Assembly: GCF_032854445.1 (NCBI RefSeq)
Contig: NW_027018257.1
Coordinates: 1-50,988 of the forward strand
DNA from: Liolophura sinensis
Lineage: Eukaryota; Mollusca; Polyplacophora; Chitonida; Chitonidae
DNA: 50,988 nucleotides
Reading direction: 5' to 3'
Shown: piece after piece, positions 12,733 through 24,620 of the stretch
Layout of the letters: each line of letters begins with the position of its first letter
Numbering within the stretch: the first letter of the stretch is position 1
The notes under the pieces: generated by a model
Databases searched by the model: none
What the model saw: only the letters and a program-made list of their open reading frames with translations
What the model was told of the DNA's origin: nothing
Program-made: the position numbers and the translations under genes

Positions 12733-15700
12733 GAACAGTTTTTCCACTTTTGCATTTTTGCCTGGTCTTTTTGTTAATTGAAATCGGCTACACTGTACAC
12801 TGTACAATCGCGAGTGGTCATTACTATATTTAACTTTTGACTATAAGTTATGTGCCCTTCGGTAGCCCAGAAGACCTGAAATCTTTGGGCTAAGCCCATT
12901 TAACTCACCCAGCAATTGTCTTACTTCTAAGTCCAAGACAATCTCAATGTCTTTATCTACGTGTAGAAAAACCACACCATTTGTACGTGAAAAACACAAG
13001 GTACTTGATACAGTCTGCTGTAAAAAGTACAACTGAACACTGACCCACTTCAGTAAGGTGCCAAAAGATGCGGAATTGAGCCAGGCATCGGCAGCTGTTA
13101 AAAAATTGTAAAGTTCCCTGGTTTCCATGGAGTAAGAGCCGTTGCTGGGCACGTGATTATGACATAAATGATCATTTAATTGTAACTACAGGCAAAAGTA
13201 TTAGTCGGAGAGCAACGCGGTTTGCACCATTCGATTTCTCGTCACAAAATACGTCGGATTAGCCTCTTACCAGCAGCACTGGAACAGTTTTTCCACTTTT
13301 GCATTTTTGCCTGGTCTTTTTGTTAATTGAAATCGGCTACACTGTACTCTGTACAATCGCGACTGGTCATTACTATATTCAACTTTTGACTATAAGTTAT
13401 GTGCCCTTCGGTAGCCCAGAAGACGTCAAATCTTTGGGCTAAGCCCATTTAACTCACCTAGCAATTGTCTTACTTCTAAGTCCAAGACAATCTCAATGTC
13501 TTTATCTACGTGTAGAAAAACCACACCATTTGTACGTGAAAAACACAAGGTACTTGCTACAGTCTGCTGTAAAAAGTACAACTGACCACAGACCCACATG
13601 AATAAGGTGCCAAAAGATGCGGAATTGAGCCAGGCATCGGCAGCTGTTGAAAAATTGCAAATGTCCCTGGTTTCCATGGAGTAAGAGCCGTTGCTACGCA
13701 CGTGATTATGACATAAATGATCATTTAATTGTCACTACAGGCAAAAGTATTAGTCGGAGAGCAACGCGGTTTGCACCATTCGATTTCTCGTCACAAAATA
13801 CGTCGGATTAGCCTCTTACCAGCAGCACTGGAACAGTTTTTCCACTTTTGCATTTTTGCCTGGTCTTTTTGTTAATTGAAATCGGCTACACTGTACTCTG
13901 TACAATCGCGACTGGTCATTACTATATTCAACTTTTGACTATAAGTTATGTGCCCTTCGGTAGCCCAGAAGACGTCAAATCTTTGGGCTAAGCCTATTTA
14001 ACTCACCTAGCAATTGTCTTACTTCTAAGTCCAAGACAATCTCAATGTCTTTATCTACGTGTAGAAAAACCACACCATTTGTACGTGAAAAACACAAGGT
14101 ACTTGATACAGTCTGCTGTAAAAAGTACAACTAAACACTGACCCACATTTATAAGGTGCCAAAAGATGCGGAATTGGGCCAGGCATCGGCAGCTGTTAAA
14201 AAATTGCAAATATCCCTGGTTTCCATGGAGTAAGAGCCGTTGCTGGGCACGTGATTATGACATCAATGATCATTCAATTGTCACTACAGCCAAAAGTATT
14301 GGTCGGAGAGCAACGCGGTTTGCACCATTCGATTTCTCGTCACAAAATACGTCGGATTAGCCTCTTACCAGCAGCACTGGAACAGTTTTTCCACTTTTGC
14401 ATTTTTGCCTGGTCTTTTTGTTAATTGAAATCGGCTACACTGTACTCTGTACAATCGCGAATGGTCATTACTATATTCAACTTTTGACTATAAGTTATGT
14501 GCCCTTCGGTAGCCCAGAAGACGTCAAATCTTTGGGCTCAGCCCATTTAACTCACCCAGCAATTGTCTTACTTCTAAGTGCAAGACAATCTCAATGTCTT
14601 TATCTACGTGTAGAAAAACCACACCATTTGTACGTGAAAAACACAAGGTACTTGATACAGTCTGCTGTAAAAAGTACAACTGAACACTGACCCACTTCAG
14701 TAAGGTGCCAAAAGATGCAGAATTGAGCCAGGCATCGGCAGCTGTTGAAAAATTGCAAATATCCCTGGTTTCCATGGAGTAAGAGCCGTTGCTGGGCACG
14801 TGATTATGACATCAATGATCATTCAATTGTCGCTACAGCCAAAAGTATTGGTCGGAGAGCAACGCGGATTGCACCATTCGATTTCTCGTCACAAAATACG
14901 TCGGATTAGCCTCTTACCAGCAGCACTGGAACAGTTTTTCCACTTTTGCATTTTTGCCTGGTCTTTTTGTTAATTGAAATCGGCTACACTGTACTCTGTA
15001 CAATCGCGACTGGTCATTACTATATTCAACTTTTGACTATAAGTTATGTGCCCTTCGGTAGCCCAGAAGACGTCAAATCTTTGGGCTAAGCCCATTTAAC
15101 TCACCTAGCATTTGTCTTACTTCTAAGTCCAAGACAATCTCAATGTCTTTATCTACGTGTAGAAAAACCACACCATTTGTACGTGAAAAACACAAGGTAC
15201 TTGCTACAGTCTGCTGTAAAAAGTACAACTGACCACAGACCCACATGAATAAGGTGCCAAAAGATGCGGAAGAATACCAGCAGCACTGGAACAGTTTTTC
15301 CACTTTTGCATTTTTGCCTGGTCTTTTTGTTAATTGAAATCGGCTACACTGTACTCTGTACAATCGCGACTGGTCATTACTATATTCAACTTTTGACTAT
15401 AAGTTATGTGCCCTTCGGTAGCCCAGAAAACGTCAAATCTTTGGGCTAAGCCTATTTAACTCACCTAGCAATTGTCTTACTTCTAAGTCCAAGACAATCT
15501 CAATGTCTTTATCTACGTGTAGAAAAACCACACCATTTGTACGTGATAAACACAAGGTACTTGATACAGTCTGCTGTAAAAAGTACAACTAAACACTGAC
15601 CCACATTTATAAGGTGCCAAAAGATGCGGAATTGGACCAGGCATCGGCAGCTGTTAAAAAATTGCAAATATCCCTGGTTTCCATGGAGTAAGAGCCGTTG

Positions 15701-18033
15701 CTGGGCACGTGATTATGACATCAATGATCATTCAATTGTCACTACAGCCAAAAGTATTGGTCGGAGAGATACGCGGTTTGCACCATTCGATTTCTCGTCA
15801 CAAAATACGTCGGATTAGCCTCTTACCAGCAGCACTGGAACAGTTTTTCCACTTTTGCATTTTTGCCTGGTCTTTTTGTTAATTGAAATCGGCTACACTG
15901 TACTCTGTACAATCGCGACTGGTCATTACTATATTCAACTTTTGACTATAAGTTATGTGCCCTTCGGTAGCCCAGAAGACGTCAAATCTTTGGGCTCAGC
16001 CCATTTAACTCACCCAGCAATTGTCTTACTTCTAAGTGCAAGACAATCTCAATGTCTTTATCTACGTGTAGAAAAACCACACCATTTGTACGTGAAAAAC
16101 ACAAGGTTCTTGATACAGTCTGCTGTAAAAAGTACAACTGAACACTGACCCACTTCAGTAAGGTGCCAAAAGATGCAGAATTGAGCCAGGCATCGGCAGC
16201 TGTTGAAAAATTGCAAATATCCCTGGTTTCCATGGAGTAAGAGCCGTTGCTGGGCACGTGATTATGACATCAATGATCATTCAATTGTCGCTACAGCCAA
16301 AAGTATTGGTCGGAGAGCAACGCGGATTGCACCATTCGATTTGTCGTCACAAAATACGTCGGATTAGCCTCTTACCAGCAGCAATGGAACAGTTTTTCCA
16401 CTTTTGCATTTTTACCTGGTCTCTTTGTTAATTGAAATCGGCTACACTGTACTCTGTACAATCGCGACTGGTCATTACTACATTCAACTTTTGACTATAA
16501 GTTATGTGCCCTTCGTTAGCCCAGAAGACCTGAAATCTTTTGGCTAAGCCCATTTAACTCACCCAGCAATTGTCTTACTTCTAAGTCCAAGACAATCTCA
16601 ATGTCTTTATCTACGTGTAGAAAAACCACACCATTTGTACGTGAAAAACACAAGGTACTTGATACAGTCTGCTGTAAAAAGTACAACTGACCACAGACCC
16701 ACATGAATAAGGTGCCAAAAGATGCGGAATTGAGCCAGGTATCGGCAGCTGTTGAAAAATTGCAAATTTCCCTGGTTTCCATGGAGTAAGAGCCGTTGCT
16801 GGGCACGTGATTATGACATAAATGATCATTTAATTGTAACTACAGGCAAAAGTATTAGTCGGAGAGCAACGCGGTTTGCACCATTCGATTTCTCGTCACA
16901 AAATACGTCGGATTAGCCTCTTACCAGCAGCACTGGAACAGTTTTTCCACTTTTGCATTTTTGCCTGGTCTTTTTGTTAATTGAAATCGGCTACACTGTA
17001 CTCTGTACAATCGCGACTGGTCATTACTATATTCAACTTTTGACTATAAGTTATGTGCCCTTCGGTAGCCCAGAAGACGTCAAATCTTTGGGCTAAGCCC
17101 ATTTAACTCACCTAGCAATTGTCTTACTTCTAAGTCCAAGACAATCTCAATGTCTTTATCTACGTGTAGAAAAACCACACCATTTGTACGTGAAAAACAC
17201 AAGGTACTTGCTACAGTCTGCTGTAAAAAGTACAACTGACCACAGACCCACATGAATAAGGTGCCAAAAGATGCGGAATTGAGCCAGGCATCGGCAGCTG
17301 TTGAAAAATTGCAAATTTCCCTGGTTTCCATGGAGTAAGAGCCGTTGCTGGGCACGTGATTATGACATAAATGATCATTTAATTGTCACTACAGGCAAAA
17401 GTATTAGTCGGAGAGCAACGCGGTTTGCACCATTCGATTTCTCGTCACAAAATACGTCGGATTAGCCTCTTACCAGCAGCACTGGAACAGTTTTTCCACT
17501 TTTGCATTTTTGCCTGGTCTTTTTGTTAATTGAAATCGGCTACACTGTACTCTGTACAATCGCGACTGGTCATTACTATATTCAACTTTTGACTATAAGT
17601 TATGTGCCCTTCGGTAGCCCAGAAGACGTCAAATCTTTGGGCTAAGCCTATTTAACTCACCTAGCAATTGTCTTACTTCTAAGTCCAAGACAATCTCAAT
17701 GTCTTTATCTACGTGTAGAAAAACCACACCATTTGTACGTGAAAAACACAAGGTACTTGATACAGTCTGCTGTAAAAAGTACAACTAAACACTGACCCAC
17801 ATTTATAAGGTGCCAAAAGATGCGGAATTGGGCCAGGCATCGGCAGCTGTTAAAAAATTGCAAATATCCCTGGTTTCCATGGAGTAAGAGCCGTTGCTGG
17901 GCACGTGATTATGACATCAATGATCATTCAATTGTCACTACAGCCAAAAGTATTGGTCGGAGAGCAACGCGGTTTGCACCATTCGATTTCTCGTCACAAA
18001 ATACGTCGGATTAGCCTCTTACCAGCAGCACTG
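12733..18033. repeat. Satellite units U24-U33 with a three-unit duplication
   Basis: Unit starts are 12733, 13282, 13831, 14380, 14929, 15289, 15838, 16387, 16936 and 17485. U25-U26-U27 (13282-14928) and U28-U29-U30 (14929-16386) show the same ordered markers. First comes CACCTAGC with CTTGCTAC and ATGAAT. Next is GCCTATTT with ATTTAT. Last is GGCTCAGCC with CTTCAG and GATGCAG. U32-U33 repeat the first two members again. U31 carries ACCTGGTCTCTTTG, like U13, U18 and U22. All intervals except U28 are exactly 549 bp. Confidence 0.9.
14929..15288. repeat. Truncated satellite unit U28 (360 bp, net loss of 189 bp)
   Basis: U28 follows the normal unit through GATGCGGAA, ending at 15271. It then has GAA (15272-15274) and resumes at TACCAGCAG (15275). 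In its sister U25 the matching segment, 13625-13816, is 192 bp. So 192 bp are replaced by 3 bp. The lost part includes the TCCATGGA, CACGTG and AATGATCATT dyads. I see no long homology at the junction, which suits end joining better than unequal homologous exchange. It is the only large indel among 93 units. Confidence 0.95.
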
Positions 18034-20778
18034 GAACAGTTTTTCCACTTTTGCATTTTTGCCTGGTCTTTTTGTTAATTGAAATCGGCTACACTGTACT
18101 CTGTACAATCGCGACTGGTCATTACTATATTTAACTTTTGACTATAAGTTATGTGCCCTTCGGTAGCCCAGAAGACGTCAAATCTTTGGGCTAAGCCCAT
18201 TTAACTCACCCAGCAATTGTTTTACTTCTAAGTCCAAGACAATCTCAATGTCTTTATCTACGTGTAGAAATACCAGACCATTTGTACATAAAAAAACACA
18301 AGGTACTTGATACAGTCTGCTGTAAAAAGTACAACTGACCACAGACCCACATTTATAAGGTGCCAAAAGATGCGGAATTGAGCCAGGCATCGGCAGCTGT
18401 TGAAAAATTGCAAATTTCCCTGGTTTCCATGGAGTAAGAGCCGTTGCTGGGCACGTGATTATGACATCAATGATCATTCAATTGTCGCTAAAGCCAAAAG
18501 TATTGGTCGGAGAGAAACGCGGTTTGCACCATTCGATTTCTCGTCACAAAATACGTCGGATTAGCCTCTTACCAGCAGCACTGGAACAGTTTTTCCACTT
18601 TTGCATTTTTGCCTGGTCTTTTTGTTAATTGAAATCGGCTACACTGTACTATGTACCATCGCGACTGGTCATTACTATATTCAACTTTTGACTATATGTT
18701 ATGTGCCCTTCGGTAGCCCAGAAGGCGTCAAATCTTTGGGCTAAGCCCATTTAACTCACCCAGCAATTGTCTTACTTCTAAGTCCAAGACAATCTCAATG
18801 TCTTTATCTACGTGAAGATAAACCAGACCATTTGTACATTTAAAACACAAGGTACTTGATACAGTCTGCTGTAAAAAGTACAACTGACCACAGACCCACA
18901 TTAATAAGGTGCGAAAAAATGCGGAATTGATCCAGGCATTGGCAGCTGTTGAAAAATTGCAAATTTCCCTGGTTTCCATGGAGTAAGAGCCGTTGCTGGG
19001 CACGTGATTATGACATCAATGATCATTCAATTGTCGCTAAAGCCAAAAGTATTGGTAGGAGAGCAACGCGGTTTGCACCATTCGATTTCTCGTCACAAAA
19101 TACGTCGGATTAGCCTCTTACCAGCAGCACTGGAACAGTTTTTCCACTTTTGCATTTTTGCCTGGTCTTTTTGTTAATTGAAATCGGCTACACTGTACTA
19201 TGTACCATCGCGACTGGTCATTACTATATTTAACTTTTGACTATAAGTTATGTGCCCTTCGGTAGCCCAGAAGACGTCAAATCTTTTTGCTAAGCCCATT
19301 TAACTCACCCAGCAATTGTCTTACTTCTAAGTCCAAGACAATCTCATTGTCTTTATCTACGTGTAGAAAAACCAGACCATTTGTACATAAAAAACACAAG
19401 GTACTTGATACAGTCTGATGTAAAAAGTACAACTGACCACAGACCCACATTAATAAGGTGCCAAAAGAAGCGGAATTGAGCCAGGCATCGGCAGCAGTTG
19501 AAAAGTTGCAAATTTCCCTGGTTTCCATGGAGTAAGAGCCGTTGCTGGGCACGTGATTATGACATCAATGATCATTCAATTGTCGCTAAAAGCCAAAAGT
19601 ATTAGTTGGAGAGCAACGCGGTTTGCACCATTCGATTTCTCGTCACAAAATACGTCGGATTAGTCTCTTACCAGCAGCACTGGAACAGTTTTTCCACTTT
19701 TGCATTTTTGCCTGGTCTTTTTGTTAATTGAAATCGGCTACACTGTCGTATGTACCATTGCGACTGGTCATTACTATATTCAACTTTTGACTATAAGTTA
19801 TGTGCCCTTCGGTAGCCCAGAAGACCTCAAATCTTTGGGCTAAGCCCATTTAACTCACCCAGCAATTGTCTTACTTCTAAGTCCAAGACAATCTCAATGT
19901 CCTTATCTACGTGTAGAAAAACCAGACCATTTGTACATAAAAAACACAAGGTACTTGATACAGTCTGCTGTAAAAAGTACAACTGACAACAGACCTACAT
20001 TAATAAGGTGCCAAAGATGCGGAATAGAGCCAGGCATCGGCAGCTGTTGAAAAATTGCAAATTTCCCTGGTTTCCATGGAGTAAGAGCCGTTGCTGGGCA
20101 CGTGATTATGACATCAATGATCATTCAATTGTCGCTACAGCCAAAAGTATTGGTCGGAGAGCAACGTGGTTTGCAACATTTAATTTCTCGTCACAAAATA
20201 CGTCAAATTAGCCTCTTACCAGCAGCACTGGAACAGTTTATCCACTTTTGCATTTTTGCCTGGTCTTTGTGTTAAATGAAATCGGCTACACTGTACTATG
20301 TACCATCGCGACTGGTCATTACTATATTCAACTTTTGACTAAAAGTTATGTGCCCTTCGGTAGCCCAGAAGACCTCAAATCTTTTGGCTAAGCCCATTTA
20401 ACTCACCCAGCAATTCTCTTACTTCTAAGTCCAAGACAATCTCATTGTCTTTATCTACGTGTAGAAAAACCAGACCATTTGTACATAAAAAACACAAGGT
20501 ACTTGATACAGTCTGCTGTAAAAAATACAACTGACCACAGACCCACATTAATAAGGTGCCAAAAGAAGCGGAATTGAGCCAGGCATTGGCAACTGTTGAA
20601 AATTGCAAATTTCCCTGGTTTCCATGGAGTAAGAGCCGTTGCTGGGCACGTGATTATGACATCAATGATCATTCAATTGTCGCTACAGCCAAACGTATTG
20701 GTCGGAGAGCAACGCGGATTGCACCATTTAATTTCTCCTCACAAAATACGTTGGATTAGCCTTTTACCAGCAGCACTG
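18034..20778. repeat. Divergent satellite island U34-U38
   Basis: Units start at 18034, 18584, 19133, 19683 and 20231. They share changes that are rare elsewhere: CCAGACC for CCACACC in all five, GTACCATC or GTACCATT for GTACAATC in U35-U38, a CATTAATA junction in U35-U38, and CTAAAGCC or CTAAAAGCC in U34-U36. Each also has many private substitutions, such as GATCCAGGCATTGG in U35 and GTGGTTTGCAACATTTAA in U37. U34 has a mixed junction, joining the start of the ATGAAT form to the end of the ATTTAT form. The CCAGACC variant returns in U75, U84 and U91, which suggests a related lineage. This is likely an older or less homogenised subfamily. Confidence 0.88.
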
Positions 20779-22423
20779 GAACAGTTTTTCCACTATTGCA
20801 TTTTTGCCTGGTCTTTTTGTTAATTGAAATCGGCTACACTGTACTCTGTACAATCGCGACTGGTCATTACTATATTCAACTTTTGACTATAAGTTATGTG
20901 CCCCTCGGTAGCCCAGAAGACCTGAATTCTTTGGGCTAAGCCCATTTAACTCACCCAGCAATTGTCTTATTTCTAAGTCCAAGACAATCTCAATGTCTTT
21001 ATCCACGTGTAGAAAAACCACACCATTTGTACATAAAACACAAGGTACTTGATACAGTCTGCTGTAAAAAGTACAACTAAACACTGACCCACATTTATAA
21101 GGTGCCAAAAGATGCGGAATTGGGCCAGGCATCGGCAGCTGTTAAAAAATTGCAAATATCCCTGGTTTCCATGGAGTAAGAGCCGTTGCTGGGCACGTGA
21201 TTATGACATCAATATTCATTGATTTGTCGCTACAGCCAAAAGTATTAGTTGGAAAGCAACGCGGTTTGCACCATTCGATTTCTCGTCACAAAATACGTCG
21301 GATTAGCCTCTTATCAGCAGCACTGGAACAGTTTTTCCACTTTTGCATTTCCCCTGGTCTTTTTGTTAATTGAAATCGTCTACACTGTACTCTGTACAAT
21401 CGCGAGTGGTCATTACTATATTCAACTTTTGACTATAAGTTATGTGCCCTTCGGTAGCCCAGAAGACCTGAAATCTTTGGGCTAAGCCCATTTAACTCAC
21501 CCAGCAATTGTCTTACTTCTAAGTCCAAGACAATCTCAATGTCTTTATCTACGTGTAGAAAAACCACACCATTTGTACGTGAAAAACACAAGGTACTTGA
21601 TACAGTCTGCTGTAAAAAGTACAACTGAACACTGACCCACTTCAGTAAGGTGCCAAAAGATGCGGAATTGAGCCAGGCATCGGCAGCTGTTAAAAAATTG
21701 TAAAGTTCCCTGGTTTCCATGGAGTAAGAGCCGTTGCTGGGCACGTGATTATGACATAAATGATCATTTAATTGTCACTACAGCCAAAAGTATTGGTCGG
21801 AGAGCAACGCGGTTTGCACCATTCGATTTCTCGTCACAAAATACGTCGGATTAGCCTTTTACCAGCAGCACTGGAACAGTTTTTCCACTTTTGCATTTTT
21901 GCCTGGTCTTTTTGTTAATTGAAATCGGCTACACTGTACTCTGTACAATCGCGACTGGTCATTACTATATTCAACTTTTGACTATAAGTTATGTGCCCTT
22001 CGGTAGCCCAGAAGGACGTCAAATCTTTGGGCTAAGCCCATTTAACTCACCTAGCAATTGTCTTACTTCTAAGTCCAAGACAATCTCAATGTCTTTATCT
22101 ACGTGTAGAAAAACCACACCATTTGTACGTGAAAAACACAAGGTACTTGATACAGTCTGCTGTAAAAAGTACAACTAAACACTGACCCACATTTATAAGG
22201 TGCCAAAAGATGCGGAATTGGGCCAGGCATCGGCAGCTGTTGAAAAATTGCAAATTTCCCTGGTTTCCATGGAGTAAGAGCCGTTGCTGGGCACGTGATT
22301 ATGACATAAATGATCATTTAATTGTCACTACAGCCAAAAGTATTAGTCGGAGAGCAACGCGGTTTGCACCATTCGATTTCTCGTCACAAAATACGTCGGA
22401 TTAGCCTCTTACCAGCAGCACTG

Positions 22424-24620
22424 GAACAGTTTTTCCACTTTTGCATTTTTGCCTGGTCTTTTTGTTAATTGAAATCGGCTACACTGTACTCTGTACAATC
22501 GCGACTGGTCATTACTATATTCAACTTTTGACTATAAGTTATGTGCCCTTCGGTAGCCCAGAAAACCTGAAATCTTTGGGCTAAGCCCATTTAACTCACC
22601 CAGCAATTGTCTTACTTCTAAGTCCAAGACAATCTCAATGTCTTTATCTACGTGTAGAAAAACCACACCATTTGTACGTGAAAAACACAAGGTACTTGAT
22701 ACAGTCTGCTGTAAAAAGTACAACTGACCACAGACCCACATGAATAAGGTGCCAAAAGATGCGGAATTGAGCCAGGCATCGGCAGGTGTTGAAAAATTGC
22801 AAATTTCCCTGGTTTCCATGGAGTAAGAGCCGTTGCTACGCACGTGATTATGACATAAATGATCATTCAATTGTCAATACAGCCAAAAGTATTGGTCGGA
22901 GAGCAACGCGGTTTGCACCATTCAATTTCTCCTCACAAAATACGTCGGATTAGCCTCTTACCAGCAGCACTGGAACAGTTTTTTCCACTTTTGCATTTTT
23001 GCCTGGTCTTTTTGTTAATTGAAATCGGCTACACTGTACTCTGTACAATCGCGACTGGTCATTACTATATTCAACTTTTGACTATAAGTTATGTGCCCTT
23101 CGGTAGCCCAGAAGACCTGAAATCTTTGGGCCAAGCCCATTTAACTCACCCAGCAATTGTCTTACTTCTAAGTCCAAGACAATCTCAATGTCTTTATCTA
23201 CGTGTAGAAAAACCACACCATTTGTACATAAAAAACACAAGGTACTTGATACAGTCTGCTGTAAAAAGTACAACTGAACACTGACCCACTTCAGTAAGGT
23301 GCCAAAAGATGCGGAATTGAGCCAGGCATCGGCAGCTGTTGAAAAATTGCAAATTTCCCTGGTTTCCATGGAGTAAGAGCCGTTGCTGGGCCCGTGATTA
23401 TGACATAAATGATCATTTAATTGTCACTACAGCCAAAAGTATTAGTCGGAGAGCAACGCGGTTTGCACCGTTCGATTTCTCGTCACAAAATACGTCGGAT
23501 TAGCCTCTTACCAGCAGCACTGGAACAGTTTTTCCACTTTTGCATTTTTGCCTGGTCTTTTTGTTAATTGAAATCGGCTACACTGTACTCTGTACAATCG
23601 CGACTGGTCATTACTATATTCAACTTTTGACTATAAGTTATGTGCCCTTCGGTAGCCCAGAAAACCTGAAATCTTTGGGCTAAGCCCATTTAACTCACCC
23701 AGCAATTGTCTTACTTCTAAGTCCAAGACAATCTCAATGTCTTTATCTACGTGTAGAAAAACCACACCATTTGTACGTGAAAAACACAAGGTACTTGATA
23801 CAGTCTGCTGTAAAAAGTACAACTGACCACAGACCCACATGAATAAGGTGCCAAAAGATGCGGAATTGAGCCAGGCATCGGCAGGTGTTGAAAAATTGCA
23901 AATTTCCCTGGTTTCCATGGAGTAAGAGCCGTTGCTACGCACGTGATTATGACATAAATGATCATTCAATTGTCAATACAGCCAAAAGTATTGGTCGGAG
24001 AGCAACGCGGTTTGCACCATTCAATTTCTCCTCACAAAATACGTCGGATTAGCTTCTTACCAGCAGCACTGGAACAGTTTTTCCACTTTTGCATTTTTGC
24101 CTGGTCTTTTTGTTAATTGAAATCGGCTACACTGTACTCTGTACAATCGCGACTGGTCATTACTATATTCAACTTTTGACTATAAGTTATGTGCCCTTCG
24201 GTAGCCCAGAAGACCTGAAATATTTGGGCCAAGCCCATTTAACTCACCCAGCAATTGTCTTACTTCTAAGTCCAAGACAATCTCAATGTCTTTATCTACG
24301 TGTAGAAAAACCACACCATTTGTACATAAAAAACACAAGGTACTTGATACAGTCTGCTGTAAAAAGTACAACTAAACACTGACCCACTTCAGTAAGGTGC
24401 CAAAAGATGCGGAATTGAGCCAGGCATCGGCAGCTGTTAAAAAATTGCAAATATCCCTGGTTTCCATGGAGTAAGAGCCGTTGCTGGGCACGTAATTATG
24501 ACATCAATATTCATTGATTTGTCGCTACAGCCAAAAGTATTAGTTGGAGAGCAACGCGGTTTGCACCATTCGATTTCTCGTCACAAAATACGTCGGATTA
24601 GCCTCTTATCAGCAGCACTG
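22424..24620. repeat. Two-unit higher-order repeat, two copies (U42-U43, U44-U45)
   Basis: Copy 1 is 22424-23522 and copy 2 is 23523-24620. The first unit of each (U42 and U44) shares GAAAACCTG, the ATGAAT junction, GGCAGGTGTTG, GCTACGCACG, the rare GTCAATACAG and CAATTTCTCCTC. The second unit of each (U43 and U45) begins with GGGCCAAGCCC or TTGGGCCAAG and GTACATAAAA. The copies diverge in the last third of U43 and U45, where U45 takes on the alternative-dyad block. That places an exchange boundary inside the second unit. Confidence 0.85.

Noticed and set aside
22532-22870. Recurrent reverse reading frame of up to 112 codons
   Set aside because: The long form starts at TTG; from the first ATG it is about 95 codons. 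It ends differently in different units, is broken by common variants, and no protein family is recognisable. Open frames of this size are expected when one sequence with few stops is repeated 93 times.
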